From Actinernus sp. WN-2022 (Eukaryota; Cnidaria; Anthozoa; Actiniaria; Actinernidae): a stretch of 64,000 nucleotides of DNA. This document shows positions 12,601 to 24,600 of this stretch, one piece after another; position 1 is the first letter of the stretch; the number at the start of each line of letters is the position of its first letter. The position numbers and the translations under genes are program-made. The stretch spans positions 24,296,369 through 24,360,368 of the forward strand of contig JAOWCC010001751.1 in the NCBI GenBank assembly GCA_030867875.1. Reading direction: 5' to 3'. Under the pieces are notes generated by a model. That model had not been told where the DNA came from. It made no database searches and saw nothing but the letters and a program-made list of their open reading frames with translations.

Positions 12601-15600
12601 ATATCAAACCACAAGTGGAACGTATTAACACCAGTGAAACATGTTCTGATTGTCTCTGTCCCTTGGAAGTACAAGGAACGGAATTCGTGTGTCCCACATG
12701 TGGTCTTGTTTCCGAGGTTGAACCATGTACAGAAACTAAGATCGACATTATTACTACTCGACTGCATATAGTAGGTCCGGACGGGTTTCAGTATCAAAGT
12801 GATCTAGACCGCGCAAAACCAAAGCAAAGCGATGATGACATAGAACTGAAACGACGAACGCTACTACAAGAACTACGAGCATACGACACTATTTACAAAC
12901 AAAGTTATGATTTATCGTTCCCTATGAACGCGTTAGAAATCGTAGCCGACGCATTCACCCAAGTAATGAAAGTTTGTCTCAAGCGTAGTGATGCTAAGAA
13001 AAATATTTTAGCTGCTCTACTCTACCATGCATGCATACAATGTGGATTCGTCCGATCTAAAGGTGAGGTCGCTCGCTTCATGCAACTAAGAAACGAAGGC
13101 ATCCATAATGGAGAGGTCTTCATACGTTCTCTGTGTGACGACGATAAGATTGATGTAGACTTGGATGCTGAGCGCATAGTTCCTCACATTGCGACGACTT
13201 TCCTACAACTAGATCTTGTAGGAGTACCTAGGGACGTTCAACAAATAGTCCACGAGGTCGTTACTAAGGCAATGGAAAACAATATAGGCCCCAAATCAAT
13301 GCTTAAGACGAAAGTCGTTGGAGCAAGTTACGAGGTGCTACGTCGCTCCGGATCGTCTATGTCTTTTAAGGATGTCGTTAAGCGATGTGACATATTTGGA
13401 AATGCGGTCAAGCGTTTTGTCAAGGAGTTGTCTTCTTACCATTCCCACTTCGAACCAATCTACACTAAGCATGGGCTAACTAGCAGTAGGACTTGGCAAA
13501 GTGAAAGTGAGAACCATGTTCGTTCCTTTCATAGGAAACGTTGATTCTTACATTCCAAGTTTTTCTCGCATTTCCTTTTGCACTTCTTGCTTGAGTTCGG
13601 CTCGAACCCGATCCGTGCTTTTTTCACCTATGGAAGCCTTGCGACGAATTTCAGATCTCATGATCTCATACTTATTCGCTTCGTTCAGGATGAGACTGTA
13701 TTCGGAGTCGGATATGTTTTCATCGCGTAAGGCCTTCGATACTAGATCGCGAATCGTATTGATTTTCGCCTTTGCCAACATAGTTGTCCTTTCATGCTTA
13801 GAAACCTTCATTCCTAACTTCTTAGCTCCAACGGTCGTAGATGCTGAAATTAATCCACATAGACCACCAATAACTCCAAGTGGTAGACCAATCACTATTC
13901 CAACCCCAGTCAACGCTGCACCCAATCCAGATCCAGATAAGATCACAGATAGACCTCCAGTTACCACTGCGATGCCATGAACTATTCCTTGAGAACGTGC
14001 ATATTTCTTGCGCACACCTTCGTAGTGCCTTTCTTGAACTTCGATGTCCGAAAGCGTGTCTCGGATCGTTTGCAGTCTAAAGTTCTTTCCAGTGTCACTA
14101 GCAATCTGTGGATAGATACTTGGTGCTGATGGAAACGGTGGAATCGAATCGCCTTCCATTGTACGTTATACGTATAACTTACTCAAGCTTCAACACGTAT
14201 CGTAGAGGTCGACCACGGAAGTCCATGATGTTGCTTTTGTCGTCGCGAACAGTCAGTCGAAGGCTGTTCCGCATTGTTCCTAGAGCTTGGACTTTCGTTG
14301 ATTCCATCAAATGATAGGTCCTTCTGTTAAACCAGGTGCCTTCTACGTTAAGGCTAGCTAGTACAGTCGAGCGCTTTCCCTCAAGGAGTGAGAATTTGGG
14401 ATCCACCGCATCACAGTGGATATATATTGTTTGGATATATTCCATTATCAGGTCGTATTCTCTCACTTTTAATGTTACGTTTCCATCCTCGTCTTCATTT
14501 CCTTTGATACCCAATATTTCACAGAGATTTTTACTGAACTTGATTGGTTTCTTCACATCTAGGGTCCAATACTTTTTACTGGATATGTCTATAAATTTAA
14601 CGATGTCAGCATCGACTGCAGGTGCTAAGCGATCCATTAAGGTAGTTATCTTATAATTCCCTAGATTGATTGTGTATGGGAACCCCACACCCTTGACTTC
14701 CCACTGAAACGTGGCCTTCTCTTTTAGATTCAACCAACTGTTCTCAATGGTGGTTTCGAGTAGCGAAATATTATTGATAATAATTGGGTCGTCGAAGTAG
14801 ACAGTATGGTCAGTCGATGTGGTGGTGACATTAAGGATCGTCATTATATGTTGAAGGTATAACTATATATATGTATAGCTTCAACATGAGGAGGTCTGGA
14901 GGTCTTTTCAGTTACCATTACGGAGGGAAAGACGAAGAGGAAGAGGTCCCAACACCGAATGCTAACATAAGGTCAAAGGCTGAGAATCAAGCTAGGAGAG
15001 AGAATCAAGCTCGGATAGATAGAAAAGATGTGGAAAGTAGAGAGGTTGCAACCTTGAATGCCAATCTGTTGGTGAAGTTCAAGAAAAGATATCCACATGC
15101 AGATCTTCACAAGTTCTATGTCTCTACGGAAGTGAACGGTCCAGGCAAATATTCGACGAGTATTTGGTTTCGAGATGGAGATTCTAGCTATGTCATTTAC
15201 GGCAATGATGTCTCAAAGTTACCTGCAGTCACTCAAAGACGCATCGATGACGCATTGTGGGATGTGCATAAAGGTTTCCCATCTACGTTGACCCTAGATA
15301 GAAGTGCGAAATATCCTATTACAGCAGTTCCTCCTACTGGACCGGCACAAGATATCGATCTCACTAATCTATGGATATATGCCACCTCAAAGAATAGGTT
15401 CAAAGCAGGCGTTCGAAACATATTCAAGGAGACCGTCGTAAAGCATATGACAGCAAATGAGTCCTACCATTGGTTACATGGTCCGGATTTCAAATATTGG
15501 CCTCAACAATTGAATTTCGCAACGTGGTGTGCGACTTCTGGATGTGGAGTGTCATTGTTTGATCCTATTTTCAAAACGTATCCACCAGTCGTTCAGGGGT

Positions 15601-18600
15601 TCCTACGATTTCACGTTTATTTCACAATACGAAGAATTCTGCATGAACTTGGTGGTGCCAATGGAGTTCCTTTACCTGGTAACTCTCATTTCAAGCAAAT
15701 GGATAACCTCTATAACAAAGCAGCTCTTGAGAAATTGTGCATTGAATTTGGTATATCTCGAACACCAGATTTCCCACCAGACTTCCGATGGCACGGAGGT
15801 AGGAATCACGGATTAGGAGACGTATTCCTTTTGTATGGTGATGGCTACAAGAACGTCCACGTAATCCGAAGCTACGACAAGGAAGCAGACACATGGCCCA
15901 ACCACAATAACTTATTTGCAGACGAGAAAGGCAGTGTGGACAAGGGCGATCTAGTATCCTTTATTCGGAACGACGAACACGAAGGAAAGCAATACAATTG
16001 GTTTACGCCACCAATCGGAAAGGGTTTGACAGATGCTGGATTGGGTAGGTTGAATAGATCTGTCGAGGCTTTTGGACATTGCATGCTTGGTGCTCAAGCC
16101 GACTTGAACGGCTCCATCATAGATAGCCATAACGTCAAAGAAAAGTTTAAGAGCTTAGTCGAAGACGCTATTCTCGAAAACGACTTAGTGGTGAGCTACA
16201 AAAACTATCTTACCGCTATAAAATCAACGCATAAGAGGCTCGATCTAGCAATAGCTGTAGGCGTGCGATTATTGCCAAGCGATCTAGTGTACTATCTTGG
16301 TAAGAAAGATGGCTATAAGAATCCAATCCCGAAAGCTACGAAAGATATGGTGCTAGGCACTAACGACATCAATGCAGAAGGCAAAGGACATTCACCTCTT
16401 CCTATGAAAGGCCCACCAGATAAGAAATTGGTGCAGCCTCTCGAGACGCACAAGAAACAAGTTCCTGTACCAAAGGCAAAGGCAAAGGCAAAGGCAAAGG
16501 CTGGCTCACAACATGAGATTAATCTCGCAGTGACATCCATTGCCGCAGCTGGAATTGCATGGATGTTGTTTCGTTAACGTCGTTTGTATTGCTCTATCGT
16601 GATCACCACTATTGCTACGATGAATAACCAAACGTTCTGTGCTAGTACTCCCAGAGCTTTACCAGCCATAGTAAATATGAAACTCGCAATCGATCCAATC
16701 ATTCCAGGTAGGATCTGTCCAAGTTTCTTTCCCATTTCTTTCAACAACCCCCCAGTCGTTTGCAATCCCTTCTTTACTGCATCTGCTGCTTTATCAATAC
16801 CAGTCTTTATTGGTTTCGGTACGGATTTCGACAACAGGGAAACTATCGTACTAACGATAGCGCCAATAGAAGTTACTACTGCAAGAACGGTCATTCCATG
16901 CTTTCTGAAAATGTATTTGATCCTTTCACGTAGCGACATACGTTTTAGTATGGCTTCTTCTTGACGTTCGAGTAATTCTATTTCGTTATGGATGTGTATT
17001 TTCTCTTCCTTAGCCGCTTCCTTCTGGTCCTCAGTTGACGTTAGATCTTGAAGTATACTATCTTCCATTTCGAGATGTTCAATGGCCTTTTCTTGACCTT
17101 GGAGGACTTGTTCTGCTCTTTCTGCATCCGTAGGGCCTAGGGCAAATTTGAGATCCTTACCCATACTTTGGTATCTTTCACCCTTCACTGTGGTCAAAGG
17201 TATGGGCTTCTCTTTACTTCCAAGTACGTGAAGATAGATCCTACCTAGTTTCTTATTGGCATCCCATATTCCAGTTATCTCAAGGACTCCTCCACGAGTC
17301 CCTACATCCGCATAATGTTCCCATACAGTATCAAATAGCATTTGTTTCAGTTCATCCGATGTGCCTGCTTTGAAGACTACGCGGCGATCGCTAAATTTCG
17401 GATGTTTGATTCTATCCTCATCCTCCGCAACGAGTTCGTCGAAGTAATCGTTATCTTCTACGGTAAACGAGGTTTCCCGATTCTTTGGTCGAGCACCTTC
17501 CTTGGAGAAGTCACGTCTAGTTTTCAGGTTGAGTGATTCACTCGGATCCACATTCGTAGAGTCTGACGCCAATTTCCGTGCTTCTTCATTGACAGTATCA
17601 TCGTTGTCGTAGTCTCTTCCTCTTTCAGCTTCATCAGTTCTTTCATCATACCTACCCTCAGAGGCCATGTTAAACATATCTATATATATAGTTATATTCA
17701 ACATGATCTCATCAAAGTTGGATCCCACACAAGTACGAAGAGAGCCTCATGCACTCAAGGCTCCGCGAGACTTGTATAGGAAAACTTTCACTCGATCATC
17801 TGCCAATCCAGGTGAGACTCTATACGTAGAAGTCCCAAAGCTAGCAGAAGATGTAGTACTAGTACCTGGTAGCTTAGCACTATTGGGCGACATCGTACTA
17901 TCTGGTGGACATGCGAATAACAGAGTCGTTTCGAACGTTGGACGCTGCTTGGTCATGCGTAGAATCTGTAGGATGGGAGCTGAAACAGTAGAAGACCTTG
18001 TCAGGCCAGACATCCTACAAACGTACTCCGATGTATACCTATCTACGCAGGAGAGAGAGTCTAGAATACAACAAGGCATTCAATCAGAGAACTTGAATAA
18101 GCTACGATCGAAAGCTGGTGACGCAAGTACTTCTGTTGCTGCAGACAACGCGCTCCTAGCCGCATGTGGTTCTAAGTATAGGATTCCATTAGATGTTGAC
18201 ATTCTGACACAACATGGAGTTCTATATCCACATGCTTTAGAAAGTATCATTACATTCGAGTTGACTCTAGCGCCTGCCAACGAGGTAGTAATTGGATCGG
18301 ATACGACGAAGATAGGTACGTACCAACTTACCAACATCCAACTAGAATACGAAGCAATCAGGAACGAAACGCTGGCTAGTAATGCACTTCACAAATATGA
18401 AATAGGTACTGCATTCCTATACAACTACGCTGTTCACTTCAAAACAGTAGATATCGCTAAAACATCTGATACTTTGATATCTCAAAACGTTAATGTTCCA
18501 CGACGATCCTTTGCTGGACTACTTCTACTATTCATAGATCCACCTACCATTGGCACGCGAGATAGTGAAGCATTCTCGAATCCCGATATTTCGAAGGTAG

Positions 18601-21600
18601 AAGTAGATGTCAATGGGATTCCCAACAGACTCTTTCCAAGCGGCATGCTTCCCCTAGATTTCTGGGAGGCTGCAAGAGGCTGGTTTGGTACACCCAATAC
18701 TTCTATGACTCCAAAGAAGTTCTTTGAAAATAGATTCTCTATTCTAATCGATTGTCGCACAGCAAAAGATTCCACCGTTCATGGTGATGGCTTGGCACAA
18801 ACCGGCAGTGGAAAGGACATCGACATTCGCATACATAGAACTGCTAAGGGAAGTGGAAATGTGAAAATGCACATCTATGTCCTTGCGGATGCTCAGGTCA
18901 CGATATTGAACAGATCTCTGCAGAGTATATTATACTGATGGATTCTCTCGTAGAGCACGTGCCGTTCAATGCACTCATAGTCGGTCCAACGAATTGTGGG
19001 AAGACTGCGTTTCTCATAGAACAACTTCGTGGAGCATTTCGTGGTAAGTTCGATTACATAGTACTGATTTGTCCTACGTATGCCCACAACAAAACTTATC
19101 GTGGATTTGCAAATCGAGATCCTCGTTTCTTCGTCATATCACCACCGCAGGATGCCATCGATGCTACTTTGAGTATTTGCGCAACATTTTGGTCAGGTAC
19201 CAATACTCTATTGATTCTCGACGATTGCGCCGCATCGAAGGACGTCAAGAAACGAACTGACAAGCTAGTGGACTTAGCCTTTTCTGCACGACATATAGGG
19301 ATTTCCGTTTGGGTGCTGTCCCAACAACTAACGAGCATATGTAAGCCCTTCCGTGAGAACGTAGCTATCGTAGTAGCGTTCCATACAGCATCGGCCGTAG
19401 ATGGTAAAAAGATATTTGAGGATTATGGAGGCTCTCAAGAATGTAAAGAGTTACGAATGATACTTGGATCCCATAAGTTTGCTCGCATGTGCTTCTGTCT
19501 CCGTCATCCTTTCGAGGTAGTGTTAGAGCTCCCAGCATCTATAACATATTATGACTGATAAGGAAATACTCGAGATATTCGGTGAGGACGTAACAGGTCC
19601 ACCACCAACCGATCTAGACGTTACGTCAGACAATCGTGAATCACTTTCGATCTTAGCCGCAACAGGCGTAACGAAAGAATACTTAGGTAAGAACTTTTCT
19701 CTAGGAGACATCTCTAGACTTCCTGAGAAAGAAGTAGACAAGTTGCATAGGAGGTATCAGGCCGTTCTAGCTAAGCAAGTAACGAAAGGCTTAGTCGACG
19801 GTGTGACACGTCTAGCTACCCGCCTAGTTGCCTACCTAGTACCAATAGATTCTCAAGAAGCCCTGATCAAGGACCTACAAGAAGACCCTCTAGTCCGCAA
19901 CGAAATCAGTGCTGCGACTGGCCTACTATCGCTCAAAGCCGGTCGCCTTGTAGCTCTAGCTAGCGTCCTATTCCACATATCTGGTCACGTAGTCATTCCT
20001 GGTACAACTGTTGAACCTTCACATATACCTACTATATCGAAGCAAGATGGAAGGACAGACGGATCAGATAACTGCGAATCCTCCGACGACTGCACCAACT
20101 AAGATAAAAAACCCAAAGCGCGTCGCAGCTGGAAAAGCACTAGCGTTAAGCAACAAACTCGCTAAAGAAGCTCAAAAGAGAGAGTTGATGCGCGAAAGCG
20201 AATCATGTAAAGAAGTCGACGTAGAGAAAGGTCGGTTCGAAAGCCTGACTATCCTCGCAGTCATTGGTACTGGCGCTACATTGTTTGGCACGTACTTTGC
20301 GTACAAGAAGTATGTAGATGGTAATAAGCGTGTTGCCACCGTTAGCACGACACAACCTGCAGCTCCGGCAAAGCCAACGGCACTAGACATGGAGTAACAC
20401 TTAAAGACTCGAGATCATAGTAGTATATATCTAGATGGAGAAGGAATTGACGAAGACGGCAACCGATGCAGTCAAAATCGTTGGACTCGCTGCTGGTATT
20501 GGGTGGATCGTAAAAAAGACTACCAAGGAATCTATGCTTAGCGATCCTTCTTCTTCCATAGTGAATTACGCAAAGTGGACTGCCGTGATAGTTGGTAGCT
20601 TATACGCAAAGGAATATCTTGAGAAACAACTTGAGAAATAAAAGCCCAAACCCAAACCGTAATGGCGGCAGCAATTGGAATGGCCCTCCTCGGGGCTATA
20701 TTGAATGCAACGGCATTTACTGGTGGTGGCATACTAGCTAGAATGCTTGGAAAGGATGGTGATGTAGATGCAGAACGAGAGAGACACGATAGGGCCACCG
20801 AAAAACTAGAACGTGAAATGAAAGCGTATAGAATCAAACGTCAAAGCTTATATGACTATGCACAAGAGCAGGAAGGTCTTGAACGCAAAGCACACAACGA
20901 TCAAAGAGATACCAACGAAGCCTTAGTGCGATCCGATAAGTTACGTAAAGAGCTAAGACGGCTCAAAGAGATGAAAGAACCCCGCTTATCTGACTACTAC
21001 AAACCCTCAAACAATCAGAAGACTGGCGAGTTGCTCTACGTTGGTGGTGGAATGCTAGGTGTTGGATACGCTATTAGTAAATGGATATAGATACTACTAC
21101 TAGCTACTAGTAAGTTACCTAAGCTACTAGTAAGTTACCCTAAGCTACTGGTGAGTTGCCCTAAGCTACTAGTAAGCTACTAGTAAGTTACCTAAGCTAC
21201 TAGTAAGTTACCCTAAGCTACTGGTGAGTTGCCCTAAGCTACTAGTAAGCTACTAGTAAGTTACCTAAGCTACTAGTAAGTTACCTAAGCTACTAGTAAG
21301 CTACTTAAGCTACTACTAAGCTACTACTAAAAAAAAAAAGGAAGAATGAAGAGGGTCACGCAACGACTTTCTTTATTCTTCCTTTTTTTTCATCTGTTGA
21401 AGGTTAGAATGTATAGATGTATGATGGATTCTAAACTTGCGAATATCTTCTATGGGCCTATGGGCTATTGGAAAGGTCACACTGCAATTGGCAAGCTATC
21501 GGTAGCAGCGAAAGCATCAGAAGACGTAGCTAGGAGTTGGTTGGAAAAGCAATCTATGTGGCAAATATATCTACCACCACCAAAACACATTCCACGACCA

Positions 21601-24600
21601 CATTGGACTGTATCGAAACCAAATGAAGTCCACCAAGCTGATTTGATATTTCTACCACACGATCGTCCTGGACGTGGAAGGAAACTATATAAGTATGCAT
21701 TAGTGGTAATCGATGTAGCTTCTCGATACAAAGAAGCCGAACCTTTGGCATCTAAAGATAGTGGTGAAGTTTCTGCGGCATTCGAACGAATCTATAAACG
21801 TAGTCCACTAGAATGGCCAAAGACTTTGCAAGTAGATCCTGGTAGAGAATTCATGGGACGTATGTCTGAAACGCTAGAACTACATGGTACGAAAGTTCAA
21901 CGAGGTGAGGCTGGTAATCATAGAGCGCAAAGTTTTGTTGAAAGAGCAAATAGGACTCTAGCTGAGAGATTGTTTGGATATCAATATGCACAAGAGATGG
22001 TACTTACTTCGGAAGGATCAGATGAGCGTAGTAGAGAATGGGTAGTTCGTTTACCAATGGTTATCAAAGCCATGAACAGTGAGGTGACTCGGTTGACTGG
22101 TAAAGAGCCTTCGAATTCTGTAGTGGCGCAACAAGTAGATCTGAAGACTCCTACGTATTCGCGCACGGTTGGATTGAGAGAAGAGCGTCTACCATTCGAC
22201 GTCCTAGTTCGATATCTCTATGCACCAGGAGAATTGGAAGGAGGTGAAAAACGTAGAGCTACTGATCCTGTGTGGAGTTTGCAGATATACACCATTTCGC
22301 GAAGTGTAGTATCTTCGGGACAGCCTGTGCTTTACTACCTTGCGAAGGAGAAGGACGCACCCAAACGTGGATTCGTTCGTGAAGAGCTACAAGTCGTTCC
22401 TAGGGATACAGAACTACCACCAAAAGGAATTCTGTTTGTTCCTAGACGCTAAACAGCGTACTCTATTGGCTCGGTGTGGATTCCATCGGGAAGAACGCGT
22501 CTTTTGTCGTAGTAAGCCGATAGCCCAAGCTTCCGTTGTTTGTAGGTTGCTATGCCTTCTGGCGATAGTCGGAAGCCTCGGTTATTTGCCATGTCGATAC
22601 TACCCTGGAGGGCTGCTTTGAATCGTTCCCACGAAATGTCGTTGTGCCGTCTAGACATACCTTTAGCGGAATACTTCTTGCTGCCACCTGTATCGACGTA
22701 GTAGGCTTTCGAGCATAGGGCAATGGCGCGCTGTCCTTCGAATTCGAGTTTGAAGAGTCCTGGTGTACGACTGCTCCATTCGTCCCAAGCTAGCCATTCA
22801 TTCCTTTCGGCTTCGAAATCTTCTCGCAGTTCCGGTCTTACAACCTCATCGAGGCTATTTCCCGAGATGGCAATGTAGGCACTGTCTGTGTCCATCTGTA
22901 TATATTCGAAATCATTGCGATCAATGTACTTGTCGATGAAGTCATAGTAGAACTCAAGCATACGCAGCTTTGCGAGCTGGTACACAGCGATACCTACTTG
23001 GAAAGGGCGTTTGATTTGGATCTGGTCCTTTCGGCTCTCGAGTTCATATGCATCACCAATCTCTTCCAGGTCTTCGAACCAAACACTTCGCAATGCTTTG
23101 TCCACAACCTTCTCATCTTTTGTATAGGTGACCTTTGTTTGGCGTCCCAAGTCTTCGAGCAACTTTCCATAGGCGCTGTTTCCTAGCAGCTTGAACACAT
23201 CTGCCAGCAAAGCCTCACCTTTATCTTCATCTCCCATACGACGTGCCTCAGTGACTTGGTCCACGAACCATCCGAAGATTTCTTTGGGTTCGTAATCTAT
23301 CGTGCGGTAGACAGCAGTGATCACTGCGCCGTGATCTACATACCAAAGTAGAAGAGGAGCATAGAGTAGCAACTTCTTTCCAGAGAGACTTCCAACTAAC
23401 TTCTTTTCCTCGCTGAGCTTTCTACCTGTCTTTGTGAGGTAGGCCAACATTTCTGGAGGGATTGCTTCTTTGGGGATTTTCTTGTTGTAGAAGAAGGGTG
23501 GCATCTCCTCAAATTCCTTCCACAATTTCTTTGGTATCTCGATGTCTACTTCTGCATATCCAAACCACGTTCCACCAAGTAGACATTCAACGAATCCTTC
23601 GGTGGCTGGACCTGGATCGTCATAGTGCACAACCTTTTCTTTTCCACAAGGCATTTCGAATTCCATGGTAGAAAGATATAGGGCGTTGGCATCGTATCCA
23701 AGAATCTTACGACAAGTCTTAGTTCCTCCCTGATGACTACGAATCTTAGTCACTCCTGCTTCGTGGAGTCTGGTGAACACTATGCTTGGACCTCCCACGA
23801 CAGCGTCTTTCAGCATGCGGTAGGCTTCCTTACTTGGAGCGTACATCTCAGCTCCCCTTTCTACACTACCTCGAAGTAGGAACTGTAGTGAGACTCCTGG
23901 AATGGACACTGCGTCTTTCAGCATGTCTACTCCTTTCTCGTGATAGAAATCTCGCATCTTTTCGAGTGCCTCTAGGAATGGAACTACATCTAGGTCGTTG
24001 TAGTATCGTAGCCAGTCTGCAAAGGTTTCCATTCCTTTGTCGAGAAAGGTGCACTCACAGTCTTCGAACTCTGACATAGATAGTAGATGTTCTCTTTTCA
24101 ACTTCGAACCCCACTCTGGATAGTCTGGTAATCCAATGTGATCCAACTTGTCTGGAGAATCGAACCACTCATATGGGAAGAAACTCTTTTGCGATTCGCA
24201 TCCATATGCCTTGATCCAACGTTCATAAGAAGTTCCAGGTCCAAGGTAGTTGATCACATCAAGGAAACGGAAATCTGGGGTCAATAGGAACATAGTGGAA
24301 TTGGCTTTCTTTGCTACCAGGATCTTTGAACAGGTGTCGGCAATGATTCCTACGAAGTGCTCCCTGATCAGATTAAGATCGTACCTGCCAGAGTTGAATC
24401 CCACTACTGGAACTTGGCGGATCCATTCGTCGATCTTCGCTTGTTGTTTCTTTGGTAGGGTGTCAAAAGAGAATTCAGGTGTCTTGGGGCAGAACTGTTC
24501 TGCAATGACTTCTTGGATCGCTTTCGCTCTTCGCTGGAGTTCTTCGACGAAGGCTTCGATGAGTTCTTTTGGATTGCGTCGACAGATGTGGGTTGACTTT

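Noticed and set aside
21346..21420. Integrase start at 21346 or 21409
   Set aside because: The extension runs through the hairpin and T-run at 21329-21390, and the ATG at 21409 lies in the TATA-like box; 21421/21424 fits the pattern of the other genes.
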